Positions 26,665 to 36,390 of a stretch of DNA of 64,000 nucleotides are shown here, piece after piece; the first letter of the stretch is position 1, and every line of letters begins with the position of its first letter. The DNA is from Chloroflexota bacterium (lineage in GTDB: Bacteria > Chloroflexota > Anaerolineae > Anaerolineales > UBA11579). The position numbers and the translations under genes are program-made. Under the pieces are notes generated by a model that was not told the origin of the DNA, did no database searches, and saw only the letters and a program-made list of their open reading frames with translations. The stretch lies in NCBI GenBank assembly GCA_018662365.1, contig JABJGH010000066.1:26416-90415 (forward strand). The letters are read 5' to 3'.

Positions 26665-27189
26665 ATGACTACAGCAGATGAAATTATTCAATTCTTGAAT
26701 CTTGAAACCCTGCCTGAAGAAGGTGGTTGGTTTAAAAGAAATTATCTTGCTTCAGAAGAAATCCCCCAATCGGGACTCCCCTCTCGATATAAAAGTGATA
26801 AGGAATTTAGCAGCGCGATCTATTATTTATTGACCGATGAGTATGATTGTTTTTCTGCGCTGCATAAACTTTTGACCGATGAAGTCTTTCATTTCTACTT
26901 GGGTGACCCAATAAAAATGCTGCTTTTACATCCGAATGGTGAAAGTGAAACTATAATCCTCGGGCAGGATCTATTTGAGGGGCAAAAGATTCAATTTGTT
27001 GTGCCACGCGGAGTATGGCAGGGATCTTATTTACTTCCGGGGGGGAAATATGGGTTGATGGGTACTACCATGGCTCCCGCTTATCATCAGGATGATTTCC
27101 TCTTAGGTGACCAAGATTCACTTCTTAAGGAATATCCGCATGAAAAAAAACTGATTCAACAATTAACTAGAACTTATCCCCCCAAATAA
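26665..27189 (+). CDS. Cupin_5 (DUF985) family protein
   Basis: A 174-residue single-domain cupin of the DUF985 family. Seen: the opening ADEIIQFLNLETLPEEGGWFK, SSAIYYLLTDEYDCFSALHKL, DEVFHFYLGDP, VPRGVWQGSYL and APAYHQDDFLLGD, all hallmark segments. Its function is unknown in the family; some members resemble sugar epimerases. The stop codon overlaps the start region of the SDR gene that follows, so the two are cotranscribed. No ribosome site stronger than GGGAAAAAGGA is visible. Confidence 0.88.
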   Translation: MTTADEIIQFLNLETLPEEGGWFKRNYLASEEIPQSGLPSRYKSDKEFSSAIYYLLTDEYDCFSALHKLLTDEVFHFYLGDPIKMLLLHPNGESETIILGQDLFEGQKIQFVVPRGVWQGSYLLPGGKYGLMGTTMAPAYHQDDFLLGDQDSLLKEYPHEKKLIQQLTRTYPPK

Positions 27190-27992
27190 TGAGCATGGAG
27201 AAAGAAATGAGAATCCCACCAATTAAAGATCTGCTTAATTACACAGACCAAGTTGTTTTAGTCACTGGGGGTGGTAGCGGCTTGGGCAGCGGGATCGTGA
27301 GGCGTTTTGCGGAGGCAGGCGCTAAAGTTGTTGTGAATTTTCATTCCAGTGAAGAAAAAGCTAGCGCATTAGAAAGGGAGATCAATTCTATGGGAGGTGA
27401 GGCACTTGGGGTTCAAGCTGATGTGAGTAAAAAAACGGATGTCGAAAACCTGTTTAAAAAGGTTGTGGATATTTTTGGACAGATTAACGTATTGGTAAAT
27501 AATGCTGGCATTTACCCATTAAATAAGATTATTGATATGGATGAAGCTGAGTGGGATGCTGTGATCAATGCAAATTTAAGAAGTGCTTTTCTCTGTACCC
27601 AAGCCGCAGCAAAAATAATGATCGAACAAAAAACCGGGGGAGCGATTATAAATATTTCATCTATTGAAGGAAAAAATCCTGCCCCGATGCACAGCCACTA
27701 TAATGCGGCCAAAGGCGGCATAAACATGTTGACAACATCTTCGGCAAATGAATTGGGGAAATATGGGATACGGGTAAACGCTGTATCACCAGGATTAATT
27801 GGAAGAGAAGGATTAAAGAATGATTGGCCTGATGGAGTTTCTCGTTATTTGGCTGCCGCACCTCTTGGGCGACTTGGTGAGCCAGCCGACGTAGCGGATG
27901 CCTGCCTTTTCTTAGCCTCTCCTGGGGCAAGGTGGATCACGGGGGCGAATTTAAAAGTGGATGGCGGCGTGATGACAAATCAGATTTTTTGA
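27189..27992 (+). CDS. Short-chain dehydrogenase/reductase
   Basis: A 267-residue classical SDR: cofactor motif VTGGGSGLGSG, NNAGIYP, the catalytic serine in INISSIEG, and YNAAKGG with the Tyr-x3-Lys pair. The C-terminal ITGANLKVDGG is typical of 3-oxoacyl-ACP reductase/glucose-dehydrogenase-like members. Arg/Asn after the second strand (VVVNFHSS) suggests NADP. The start overlaps the cupin stop (TAATG); the ATG at 27207, with GGAGAAAG just before it, is an equally likely start. The substrate is unknown. Confidence 0.88.
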   Translation: MSMEKEMRIPPIKDLLNYTDQVVLVTGGGSGLGSGIVRRFAEAGAKVVVNFHSSEEKASALEREINSMGGEALGVQADVSKKTDVENLFKKVVDIFGQINVLVNNAGIYPLNKIIDMDEAEWDAVINANLRSAFLCTQAAAKIMIEQKTGGAIINISSIEGKNPAPMHSHYNAAKGGINMLTTSSANELGKYGIRVNAVSPGLIGREGLKNDWPDGVSRYLAAAPLGRLGEPADVADACLFLASPGARWITGANLKVDGGVMTNQIF

Positions 27993-28230
27993 GATAAGCT
28001 GATATCCATAAAAAAGATGGTTCATCCATAAAAGTATTTAATAAAAATCCTTATTGCTTTTTCACAAATTGACTTTTATCTTCAATTCCTGTAACATTTA
28101 TTATAGGTTTTTATATATTTAGTTAGTCTTTATATAGATTCATTAGGGTAAATTTTGTCGCGATAAGGTCGAAATTTTTATAAAAATGTAAAGGCTTTTT
28201 TTCATTAACCCAAACGATTGGAGGAAGGGA

Positions 28231-28514
28231 ATGTTGACCGAAATATCTAAAAATAAGCTTATTACCAGTTTATTTTTAATTTTACTGTTGATGATTCTTT
28301 CTGCATGCGGGGGAAATCCCTGAATAGACAAATGACTCTTCGAAACAAGGATTATTTAAACGATTATCGATAATGAAGGGCAACCAGGAGAGGGCGTTTG
28401 GGGCTATTTTACTTTTTTATGCAGTTTGGATGACTTTGCCAATTATTACATAATAATCTGTTTGGCTATGATGCTTGTGATATACAAAAATTTACTATAA
28501 ACTTTTACATATGA
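28231..28514 (+). pseudogene. Broken lipoprotein gene
   Basis: GGAGG precedes an ATG at 28231 that encodes a clean lipoprotein signal ending in MILSACGGNP, then a TGA at 28321. Downstream the frame shifts but coding-like sequence continues: one frame reads IIDNEGQPGEGVWGYFTFLC and on to DDFANYY (28363-28452), and another reads NNLFGYDACDIQKFT, ending in a TGA that overlaps the next gene's ATG (28511). This looks like a short secreted lipoprotein, once coupled to the glycosyltransferase gene, broken by at least two frameshifts. Alternatively the 30-residue peptide is all that is made, or the assembly has errors. The 27993-28230 stretch before it shows no feature. Confidence 0.55.
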
Positions 28515-30085
28515 ATAAAAACATCAAAATAATAATCATACTAATAATATTATTTTGTTTTGTAGCTGTAGAACTCCTTCATATATCCCCCATTTTTCAG
28601 CCTTTGCCCAATCGTGATTCGGGGGTATTTCTTTACGTTTCCGAGCGGATATTGGAAGGAGAAATTCCCTATAAAGATATATGGGATCATAAAGCCCCAT
28701 TAATATATTATTTTGATGCTTTGGGATTGTCGGTGAAGGGAGGGTCACTTTGGGGAGTTTGGCTAATTGAAGTAATATCCTTATATATTGCATCAATCCT
28801 CAGTTTTTTTGGAATGAAAAAAATTTGGGGGTCTGTTTCTGCATGGGCAGGAACAATTATTTGGCTCCAAACATTACCCTTTTTCTTAATTAGCGGAAAT
28901 TTTGTAGAAGAATATACCCTTCCCTTCATTTTTGGGATATTTTGGTTGTTGGCCAGGATGGATTTTGAAACCAAATCGAAAACTTATTTCTGGGTGGGTA
29001 TATTATCTGGAATTGTATTTTGGATCCGCCCAAATGGAATTAGCATTCCCCTTGCGATTGGAATTTTATTATTAACCAATACCTTAAATCCTTTTAAGCG
29101 CAAGCATGCCATAAAAGGTATTTTAAGTTTTTTTGTTGGTGTACTTTCTGTGTTCATTTTAATATCGGGGTATTTTTTGTTTGCTGATTCACTAAAAGAA
29201 ATGGTTGATCAGGTATTTAAATTTAACTTCCTTTATTTGGATTCTGGGGCAACATTCATTTCTCGGTTCCTCCAATATTTAGAAAATTTTTTAATTCTCC
29301 CAGTTCTATTAACTTTTGTAGGATCAGCTTGGCTAACTGGTGTTGTTTTTATTTTTAGAAATCTAGAAATGAATAAAACCCATCGAAAAATATTATCTCT
29401 AATAATAATTGCTCTGCCCCTGGAGTTATTTCTTTCAAATTTGTCTGGTTTTGGTTACAGACATTATTTCATTACTTGGGTGCCAATCATTGGGTTGGTA
29501 ACAGGGTGGTTCGCCTTTTTCGTGCTTCAAAAAAGCAATTTTGATAAGATTACCTTTAAAGGAACAGCAATTTCATTAAAGATCGTAATTGTTTTCATAC
29601 TTTTTGTATCCATTTCCCCAACCAATCCTTCAATTTTCGTTAATCTATCCAAAATTTTTTCTTCCCTAATTGAAAGAGGTCAAATACCTTATTTTGGTTA
29701 TTCTGATGAAGAAAAAAATATCATCGACTACATAAACTCAAATACTGAACGATCAGACTATTTATTGTTGTGGGGGAATGAGGTTAAATATAATTTTATT
29801 ACCAGCCGTTTGGCACCTTCAAAATATGCATATGCTTATATGCTGGAAAATTCAAAATATGTAAGACAAGAAATGATCACAGAATTTATTGATGCTCTCG
29901 CAAAAAACAAACCCTTAATTATTGACACAGGTAAAACAAATCAAAAAGTGGAACCAATTGTGTGTAATCCCTGTGAGGATATATATGATGAACAAATTTC
30001 TACTTTTGTTTCAGAAAATTATTTGAAAATCGATTCTATAGGTGGAAATAATTGGCCTGTTTACCAATATATCGGTGGAAATTAA
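28511..30085 (+). CDS. Membrane glycosyltransferase (GT39/PMT-like)
   Basis: A 524-residue polytopic protein with about 10-12 hydrophobic helices. The first outer loop NRDSGVFLYVSERILEGEIP carries the Asp-Ser and the following DIWDHKAPLIYY, typical of lipid-phosphate-sugar-dependent GT-C enzymes (PMT_2/ArnT-like). A C-terminal soluble part starts near residue 395. It would transfer a sugar from a polyprenyl carrier to an exported acceptor; the acceptor is unknown. The ATG overlaps the end of the broken lipoprotein frame. AT-rich and lysine-rich compared with the housekeeping genes nearby. Confidence 0.8.
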   Translation: MNKNIKIIIILIILFCFVAVELLHISPIFQPLPNRDSGVFLYVSERILEGEIPYKDIWDHKAPLIYYFDALGLSVKGGSLWGVWLIEVISLYIASILSFFGMKKIWGSVSAWAGTIIWLQTLPFFLISGNFVEEYTLPFIFGIFWLLARMDFETKSKTYFWVGILSGIVFWIRPNGISIPLAIGILLLTNTLNPFKRKHAIKGILSFFVGVLSVFILISGYFLFADSLKEMVDQVFKFNFLYLDSGATFISRFLQYLENFLILPVLLTFVGSAWLTGVVFIFRNLEMNKTHRKILSLIIIALPLELFLSNLSGFGYRHYFITWVPIIGLVTGWFAFFVLQKSNFDKITFKGTAISLKIVIVFILFVSISPTNPSIFVNLSKIFSSLIERGQIPYFGYSDEEKNIIDYINSNTERSDYLLLWGNEVKYNFITSRLAPSKYAYAYMLENSKYVRQEMITEFIDALAKNKPLIIDTGKTNQKVEPIVCNPCEDIYDEQISTFVSENYLKIDSIGGNNWPVYQYIGGN

Positions 30086-30281
30086 TTTAATTGGGATCGT
30101 CATTCTTGAACCTCCCCAACTGAACTATTTTGGCGTTGAACCTGTTTTTCATACTCCACTAACACATCTCAAATATTTCTCTAATATAAATCCAATAAGA
30201 TAGCGGTATCCTTGACATATCAACAAAATGAAACAAAAATATTCTTTTTTGTAATAATTTAAAAAAGAAGGAGCATTCATA

Positions 30282-32240
30282 ATGTCAAAAATTATCGGAA
30301 TTGATTTAGGGACCACAAATAGCGTTGTGGCCGTGATCGAAGGTGGTGAACCAACCGTGATCACAACTGCAGAAGGATCGCGGTTGGTCCCGTCCGTGGT
30401 TGGTTTTAGCAAAAATAATGAGCGTCTGGTCGGGCAAACCGCCAAGCGCCAAGCAGTGATTAACCCTGAGAATACTGTTTACTCTATCAAACGATTTATG
30501 GGACGCAGATTTGATGAGGTCTCTGAAGAACGCAAGATCATCTCATATGATGTGATCGCAGGACCCAATGGGGATGCCCGAGTGACTATCCCTCAAAATG
30601 GCAAAGAATATAGCCCTCAAGAAATATCAGCAATGGTGCTGGCAAAGATCAAGCAGGATGCGGAAGCCTATTTAGGTGAACCCGTAACCCAAGCGGTGAT
30701 CACGGTGCCGGCATATTTCAATGACAGCCAACGTCAGGCAACAAAAGACGCTGGGAAAATCGCAGGTCTTGAAGTGATGCGAATCATTAATGAGCCCACA
30801 GCAGCTGCATTGGCTTATGGTTTAGACAAAAAAGCAAATGAGACCATCTTAGTATTTGACTTGGGTGGCGGAACATTTGATGTGTCTGTATTGGAAGTTG
30901 GTGATGGCATCATCGAAGTCAAGTCTACTAATGGTGACACCCACCTTGGTGGGGATGATTGGGATGAGCGTATCGTAAATTGGATGGCGGATGAATTCAA
31001 GGCCTCAAATGGCATTGACCTAAGAAAGGACCGCCAAGCTTTACAACGTTTACGTGAAGCTGCTGAAAAAGCCAAGATTGAACTTTCCTCAATGATGGAA
31101 ACTGAGATCAGTTTGCCTTACGTTACTGCTGATGCAGACGGCCCAAAACATTTACAAAACAAACTTAGCCGCGCAAAATTTGAAAAATTAACGGAAGACT
31201 TGCTTGCTCGATGTAAAACACCATTTGAGTCTGCATTGAAAGATGCTGGCATCAAAGCTGCCGACCTAAACGAAGTAGTTTTGGTTGGTGGATCCACTCG
31301 GATGCCGATGGTGTCCGAATTGGTTGAAAAACTCTCAGGTAAATCTCCGCATAAGGGTGTAAATCCTGACGAGGTTGTTGCTTTAGGTGCCGCCATTCAA
31401 GGTGGTGTGCTGGCTGGAGACGTCAAAGATGTGCTCTTGCTGGATGTGACCCCCCTTTCACTAGGAATCGAGACCCTTGGTGGTGTTACAACAATGATGA
31501 TTGACCGCAACACGACCATTCCGGTCAAGAAAACCGAAGTGTATTCGACTGCTGCAGATAATCAAACCTCAGTAGATATTCATATCTTGCAGGGTGAACG
31601 CAGTATGGCGAAGGACAATATGAGTCTGGGAAATTTCAGACTTGACGGTTTGCCCCCTGCAGGACGCGGCATTCCGCAAATTGAAGTGACATTTGATATT
31701 GATGCAAATGGCATTATCAATGTTTCTGCTAAAGATAAAGCTACAGCAAAAGAACAAAAAATTACGATCACCGCTACAACCAATTTAGAAGAAAGTGATA
31801 TTGAGCGAATGGTTCAACAGGCCAAAGAAAATGAAGCTGAAGATAAAAAGAATCGTGAGTTGATCGAAAATAAAAATAATGCGGACAGCTTGGCCTATCA
31901 AACAGAGAAAGCTCTAGTAGATTTAGGCGACAAAGTTGAAGCCGGCGAAAAAGAAAATATTGAAAAATTGATCGAAGAAGTTCGTACTGCCAGCCAAGGC
32001 AATGACCTAAGTCAGATCAAAGAGAAAACGGATGGTTTGCAAAACGCTTTTAATGCTCTGAGCCAACAGTTGTATGCTCAAGAGGGTGGAGAGCCCGGAG
32101 CAGCCCCCGGCGGGATGCCTGGCGAAGGTTTCCCAAATTATGGTGGAAACGGTGCAGGCGATAACAGCAACGGTAGTGGCGCATCAGATGGACCAGATGA
32201 TGAAGGTGAAGTAGTAGAAGGCGAATTCCGGGAAGCATGA
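30282..32240 (+). CDS. dnaK: Chaperone DnaK (Hsp70)
   Basis: A full-length 652-residue Hsp70. The ATPase domain has [40 protein letters not shown] and [13 protein letters not shown]. The substrate domain begins after [17 protein letters not shown], and the tail is Gly/Asn/acid-rich, ending in EGEVVEGEF. It refolds proteins with DnaJ and GrpE, neither of which is encoded nearby. AAGAAGGAG precedes the ATG. A TTGACA lies at 30212-30217; no CIRCE element (TTAGCACTC-N9-GAGTGCTAA) was found upstream. Three hairpins follow the gene. Confidence 0.98.
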   Translation: MSKIIGIDLGTTNSVVAVIEGGEPTVITTAEGSRLVPSVVGFSKNNERLVGQTAKRQAVINPENTVYSIKRFMGRRFDEVSEERKIISYDVIAGPNGDARVTIPQNGKEYSPQEISAMVLAKIKQDAEAYLGEPVTQAVITVPAYFNDSQRQATKDAGKIAGLEVMRIINEPTAAALAYGLDKKANETILVFDLGGGTFDVSVLEVGDGIIEVKSTNGDTHLGGDDWDERIVNWMADEFKASNGIDLRKDRQALQRLREAAEKAKIELSSMMETEISLPYVTADADGPKHLQNKLSRAKFEKLTEDLLARCKTPFESALKDAGIKAADLNEVVLVGGSTRMPMVSELVEKLSGKSPHKGVNPDEVVALGAAIQGGVLAGDVKDVLLLDVTPLSLGIETLGGVTTMMIDRNTTIPVKKTEVYSTAADNQTSVDIHILQGERSMAKDNMSLGNFRLDGLPPAGRGIPQIEVTFDIDANGIINVSAKDKATAKEQKITITATTNLEESDIERMVQQAKENEAEDKKNRELIENKNNADSLAYQTEKALVDLGDKVEAGEKENIEKLIEEVRTASQGNDLSQIKEKTDGLQNAFNALSQQLYAQEGGEPGAAPGGMPGEGFPNYGGNGAGDNSNGSGASDGPDDEGEVVEGEFREA

Positions 32241-32298
32241 TCAATAATTCGGTAAAACCGAATATTGATCTTAGGAGAATTCCTTTTAGGAATTCTCC
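32239..32298 (+). repeat. Two tandem hairpins in the dnaK 3' region
   Basis: The first stem (32239-32270) overlaps the dnaK stop codon with 13 paired bases and one bulge. The second (32274-32298) is a perfect 10-base palindrome, GGAGAATTCC and its complement, with a 5-base loop. Neither is followed by a T-run, so they may protect the mRNA 3' end or bind protein. Confidence 0.6.
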
Positions 32299-32360
32299 AG
32301 AAAAATATATATGTTGAGAGTTTTTATAAACTCTACAGTCATAAGATTCCTCCTAACCTT

Positions 32361-32400
32361 AAAGGAAAAGAGCAGCCGGCAAGCTGCTTTTTTCCTTTTT
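32361..32400 (+). terminator. dnaK terminator
   Basis: A-rich arm plus GCAGC, loop, GCTGC and a run of T's; 120 bases after the dnaK stop. It may also serve the convergent gene at 32417. Confidence 0.85.
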
Positions 32401-32416
32401 GTTTAATAATGGGGAA

Positions 32417-32869
32417 CTACTTTTTCTTCAATCCCCTCTTTTCTTCTATCCTTATCCCAAATCGATCCGCAAAATGGTGCAAGGCCTCTATCACTAGTTT
32501 AATCTCTTCTTTGGGAATGATTTGAAAATTTACTAATCTGGAGTTTTCTCCGGACTTTAAATATATTTGTTCCTGATCCAACTCAACAATGATGATCTGA
32601 AGATCCTTCCAAGCAATTTGTTCCCTGCGTTGGTAACTGCCAGAAAGAATTCCATTTTCGTTGATCTCATATAGCCAATTACCCCGCCAAGTGAGATAAA
32701 AAATAAATACGCTCATAAAAAGTGAAAATACTAGAAATGTTCCAAAACCCTGTAAAAAATAGAGGAGAAGTAATGTTAAAACTAGAAATAATGTTGTTCG
32801 CAGATATTTCCTGAAAATACCTTGAAAAATATTATGATTAACCCGTATATTAAATTTCTTTTCGTCCAT
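32417..32869 (-). CDS. Small membrane protein with PH-like C-terminal domain
   Basis: A 150-residue protein with two membrane helices (about residues 25-40 and 43-62) followed by a beta-rich cytosolic part: WLYEINENGILSGSYQRREQ and ITWKD-like WKDLQIIIVELDQ, similar to YcxB/bacterial PH-type proteins. The C-terminus is basic (EEKRGLKKK). The role is unknown. It lies convergent to dnaK. The family assignment is tentative. Confidence 0.5.
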   Translation of the reverse strand: MDEKKFNIRVNHNIFQGIFRKYLRTTLFLVLTLLLLYFLQGFGTFLVFSLFMSVFIFYLTWRGNWLYEINENGILSGSYQRREQIAWKDLQIIIVELDQEQIYLKSGENSRLVNFQIIPKEEIKLVIEALHHFADRFGIRIEEKRGLKKK

Positions 32870-32973
32870 TAATTTTTCCTAGGCGTAATTGTAACTTATT
32901 GAATATTCATCCTCGATAAAAACTATTAATATTTCAGAAAAAATTCTGTTTAGATTATTTAGGAATTACCAAC

Positions 32974-33894
32974 TTAGATTCTGTCAAATGCAGAGAGGGT
33001 TCGTAGATTTTTTACAATATGGCTGCCTTTCCAGTCTTTTTCAGCTTGCACCCAAAGGTCAGCATCAACCTCATGCCAGGTCCAACCTAAATTCCAACTA
33101 CCATCTGAGAGTTGGGTATCGATCAGCCAATCTAGATTGGCATTTAATAAGCCTTCAGGGATGGCGGGAGCTAAGCGAGAATCAGGAGAATCGATTAGAA
33201 ATAATGGCGTTATTTGATGGGCTTCAATTTGATCGATAGTTTTTACCATGCTGAGGGGCAGACTCTTGATCATTCGAGATAATAATCGCTGACTAAACTC
33301 TTCGGGTAAGTGATTAGATTCCAATAATATTGCGCAGCTTAGCAAATCATACATGCCGAGTTCATCGGGGAGGATTTCGATGTATTTGAGCAGCGACGAG
33401 GTGATTTCATCTAAAAAGCCGGCGGGAACCAAATGATTTTGGGACCATAAGTTTCCGACCACGCGAGCACGTGGGTTTATTAGGAAGCCCCCAAAATTTT
33501 CTTCCAATTTATCATAGGTCCACCACCAGGGATGCGGGGTGTCGGTGACTTCTTTTGGGATCATTTCCCAGACTTCTTTATTGTGATCGAATTGATCTAG
33601 CATATAGGTGATCGCTTTTTGCGTAATCTCTAAATTGGCGCTATCTTCGTGCTGCGCGAGGATCTCTAGAGCATGGGAGGTGGCAATTACGGATGAATGG
33701 GGGCTGCGAAGATCTGCTTCTAAGCCATGACCAAAACCTCCATCGGAATTTTGGAAATTGCGCAATTCGGTAACGACTTCTTTAAACACCCCCACCTCGA
33801 AATGAAATTTGAAAAGAGCTTGATCTAATTTTCGACCCTTTTTGAATAAATAATTCTTGGCTTTTTCGAATGCATTTTTAATTAATTTAATCAT
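32974..33894 (-). CDS. Terpene cyclase/prenyltransferase-fold (alpha/alpha toroid) protein
   Basis: A 306-residue soluble protein with QNSDGGFGHGLEADLRSPHS near residue 50 and LSDGSWNLGWTW near residue 262. These QxxDGGfG and DGSW repeats mark the alpha/alpha toroid fold of squalene cyclases and protein prenyltransferases. It lacks the DxDD acid motif of squalene-hopene cyclase and is half its length, so an actual cyclase is unlikely. The ATG at 33894 is chosen because GGAGG lies just upstream; the TTG at 33906 overlaps that site. The function is unknown. Confidence 0.65.
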   Translation of the reverse strand: MIKLIKNAFEKAKNYLFKKGRKLDQALFKFHFEVGVFKEVVTELRNFQNSDGGFGHGLEADLRSPHSSVIATSHALEILAQHEDSANLEITQKAITYMLDQFDHNKEVWEMIPKEVTDTPHPWWWTYDKLEENFGGFLINPRARVVGNLWSQNHLVPAGFLDEITSSLLKYIEILPDELGMYDLLSCAILLESNHLPEEFSQRLLSRMIKSLPLSMVKTIDQIEAHQITPLFLIDSPDSRLAPAIPEGLLNANLDWLIDTQLSDGSWNLGWTWHEVDADLWVQAEKDWKGSHIVKNLRTLSAFDRI

Positions 33895-33996
33895 TGTTCC
33901 TCCCAATGCCCCAATTATAGCTCACTTGTTCTAATTAAGCAAGTGATTCCTGAAAGAAGTTTTGAAGAAATTTTTTTATTTTGGGATAGAATCGAC

Positions 33997-34548
33997 TTAT
34001 TCCGCGACCCGTGTAACAATTTGATCTTCAAAATGAATATAAAGCATTTTTTTCTTGGCTAATTGATAGACCCATTGGGAATTCTCTATGATTAAAGAAC
34101 CATCTGGATATATAATCTCCATGGGTTCCCCCTTGGAGAGTTTTACCATTTCTTCAGTCATCCCAATCTGGATATTTTCTTCGAGGAGTTTTTTGATCCT
34201 TTCTTCCCCCCATTCTTTTGTTTTGGCTAATATTTGATTTATGCGTAGGTCGAAAATATCAATTTTGTTGATAATTAGCCATTGGCTAAATTCTTTTCCC
34301 CAGAAATTTTCTTCTTCAACGATACTTCTGACCCGTTTTTGTTCTTCTTGGTTATTTTTATCAAATTTTGCTTTTAAGAAAAAGACCAGCACCCCTAATG
34401 AGGTTCCCCCAAGGATATATAAAAGCCAGGTTAGTCTTGTATCTTGCAAAAAATCTAAAATTTGGCTGAATACTGAAAAAAACAAGGTTCCCGCACCTAA
34501 AATTCCAAAAACTATTTTTGCGATTCCGGTATCTTTCTTTTCTGCCAA
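33997..34548 (-). CDS. Two-helix membrane protein, duplicated family copy A (complete)
   Basis: A 183-residue protein with two membrane helices (about residues 9-27 and 35-55), a charged linker, then a conserved WGKEFSQW segment and a C-terminal domain with IGMTEEMVKLSKGEP, QWVYQ and a final strand YIHFEDQIV. This last part resembles the BamE/SmpA-type fold signature (G-M-T..V...G.P..WVY...F), suggesting an extracytoplasmic or cytosolic small domain. The start is taken as TTG at 34548: AGGAG is 5 bases upstream, and the paralogue at 36.4 kb has the identical arrangement. It is the intact member of a recent duplication flanking the TIR-like gene. Function unknown. Confidence 0.65.
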   Translation of the reverse strand: MAEKKDTGIAKIVFGILGAGTLFFSVFSQILDFLQDTRLTWLLYILGGTSLGVLVFFLKAKFDKNNQEEQKRVRSIVEEENFWGKEFSQWLIINKIDIFDLRINQILAKTKEWGEERIKKLLEENIQIGMTEEMVKLSKGEPMEIIYPDGSLIIENSQWVYQLAKKKMLYIHFEDQIVTRVAE

Positions 34549-34558
34549 GGGGTCTCCT
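34113..34558. repeat. Direct repeat copy A flanking the TIR-like gene
   Basis: About 445 bases align without gaps to 36471-36916 in the same orientation. In the first 120 bases (from 34113 against 36471) I count 10 mismatches. The repeat covers the ribosome site and the first 145 or so codons of the membrane-protein paralogues and stops sharply at 34113. Confidence 0.85.
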
Positions 34559-34757
34559 GTTTGTATTGCTTTTTTGACAAGATAAACCTTCAATTTCTTT
34601 CGATAACCCTAATAACCAAAGAAATAAAAATCTATTATTAAACATCAGAAGATTTTTCAATATTTTAATTAGGTTAATTCCAATTTATAAAAAGTAAAAT
34701 CATTAATTTTGAATATTAATTACTCTCGCAGAATCAAATATAGAAACCAAAATTTAT

Positions 34758-36236
34758 TTATAACTTACCAATCTGACCTAAATAAGCCCTGCCACCAGGT
34801 GTTATTGAAAACACAGGATACTTCGGCTTGCTCATCCATTTATTTAATTTAACAAATTTGTATTCTTTTAGTATAGAAAAAGATATATTGATTCTTGCCT
34901 TAGAATAATTCTGATAAGCAGGAAGATCCAGAAATTTCTCGCTTTTCCCCTCAAATTTTTGAAGATCCATTAATATCTTTAAGGTTAAATCATCTAATAT
35001 ATTTGTTTCATCTTTGATTTTAGATGATTTGGCGTAATTAGTTTTCTCAGATTTAATTACCTCTATATTTTCAATTTCAAAATTACCAACTGAATGCCAT
35101 TGAGTTCCTTGTAGATCAATTTCGCATCCAGCAGTTAACAAACGCTGGGCAAATTCTTGCCTACTTCCGATTGAATTGGTCAATCTTATTACATGCCTAC
35201 CAGCAATATCACTAAAATGTTTCGGATTCCCAATTTCAATCAAAATAGTTCTGTTTTCATCTCTACCCATTGCCATACCTGCTTCAAACAAAACATTTGG
35301 TCTGGCTTGTAATCTGGGCTCTCTTTCAGAAATATCATCATCCTTTTTTATATACTTTTGATGTAAGTAAACAACATCTTCAGGATCCATTATAATTATG
35401 ATTGCCTGTGCTTCCCTAAACGCAACGTCTAAAACTTGCCCAATATAAGGGTTAGTCTTGTTTGTTCTAATTCGGGCTTCACTCCATTCCAATGGTTGTA
35501 ATTTAATTGATCCTAAAAAGCTAAAAACCGAATCTCTTATTTCGGCATTTCTGCCGTGAACAACAAATATATTTTTAGGATTTGGTTTAATGGATTCCAT
35601 TTCATCTCCAGTTTGCGATTTAAATTTTGGGTTTTTAATATCCTGGATAATTTCAACAACTAAATTTAATATTACTTGTAATTTTTTTTGATCTGATTTT
35701 TTAAGATTAGGCTCCAATTCTTTTATTAGTTTTTGAATATCTGAATGATAAATATTATTTGCATAAAAAATAAATCTTGAGGAAAGCTCAAAAAATTTAT
35801 AGGCTTCTTCTTCCATAATATAAAGTTCGTCAACATCTGGATTATCTGATTCCCAATAGAAATTGGTGATCTGATTACCAATTTCTAATATTTTTTTCTT
35901 TTGGGCAATATTTGGATTCCCCTGGATTTCAGTTAAAATTATTTCAGGATTTCCTGAAATTTCCCGTATATCGTCTATAAGATTTAATAAATCCGAATGT
36001 AGGTCATATACTTCGTAAATTGTTTCTATTTCTGGTTGAATTGAAAATAAATCTCTCAAATCTGCGAGAATTTCAATCTTTTTTGATTTATGCAAAAATT
36101 TTTTTACTAAATTTTTAAACCCATATATTACTGCAGTTTGCAGATCTGGATCATCTGAAGGACTACATAATTTGAAAGATGATATTTCATCACCCAACTT
36201 TAATATTTCTTCCATTTTTGAATTGGTTAACTTCAT
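34758..36236 (-). CDS. TIR-like (CAP12/Pycsar-type) domain protein with helical N-terminus and winged-helix C-terminus
   Basis: A 492-residue protein in three parts. Residues 1-225 are helical and of unknown family. Residues 227-375 match the TIR-like nucleotide-binding domain of PF10137 type: IFVVHGRNAEIRDSVFSFLG, PLEWSEA, AQAIIIIMDPEDVV, RPNVLFEAGMAMGRDENRT. Residues 405-492 look like a winged helix (ILMDLQKF..KEYKFVKLN..FSITPGGRAYLG). In CBASS and Pycsar this TIR-like domain is an NAD-degrading effector set off by cyclic nucleotides, but no cyclase gene is seen here. It is strongly AT-rich (15 of 60 bases G/C at 35341-35400) and flanked by direct repeats, both signs of transfer. An anti-phage role is inference. 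Confidence 0.78.
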   Translation of the reverse strand: MKLTNSKMEEILKLGDEISSFKLCSPSDDPDLQTAVIYGFKNLVKKFLHKSKKIEILADLRDLFSIQPEIETIYEVYDLHSDLLNLIDDIREISGNPEIILTEIQGNPNIAQKKKILEIGNQITNFYWESDNPDVDELYIMEEEAYKFFELSSRFIFYANNIYHSDIQKLIKELEPNLKKSDQKKLQVILNLVVEIIQDIKNPKFKSQTGDEMESIKPNPKNIFVVHGRNAEIRDSVFSFLGSIKLQPLEWSEARIRTNKTNPYIGQVLDVAFREAQAIIIIMDPEDVVYLHQKYIKKDDDISEREPRLQARPNVLFEAGMAMGRDENRTILIEIGNPKHFSDIAGRHVIRLTNSIGSRQEFAQRLLTAGCEIDLQGTQWHSVGNFEIENIEVIKSEKTNYAKSSKIKDETNILDDLTLKILMDLQKFEGKSEKFLDLPAYQNYSKARINISFSILKEYKFVKLNKWMSKPKYPVFSITPGGRAYLGQIGKL

Positions 36237-36390
36237 TAATTTCCCAGCTTAATAAATCTTATATGTTTAGATAATTTAGTGATTATATTTGAATCATTGA
36301 GTTGAACCAACACTAAAATTTTCTTTTTAGTATTTTTATTTATATTGTTTATTCAATTATAAGGTGTTTCTAATGACAAAATATATCAAA

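Noticed and set aside
28231..28323. TGA after the lipoprotein signal could be a selenocysteine codon, given SelA in the window
   Set aside because: Another TGA follows in the same frame four codons later and the frame is not protein-like; other frames carry the plausible continuation, so a frameshift fits better.
30086..30281. CIRCE element before dnaK
   Set aside because: No TTAGCACTC-N9-GAGTGCTAA or close variant is present; only a TTGACA without a good -10 at the right distance.
32974..33894. Squalene-hopene cyclase
   Set aside because: The fold repeats are there, but the DxDD catalytic motif is missing and the length is half that of real cyclases.
34758..36236. Complete CBASS or Pycsar operon
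   Set aside because: No nucleotide cyclase or CD-NTase gene was found on either side; only the effector-type domain is present.
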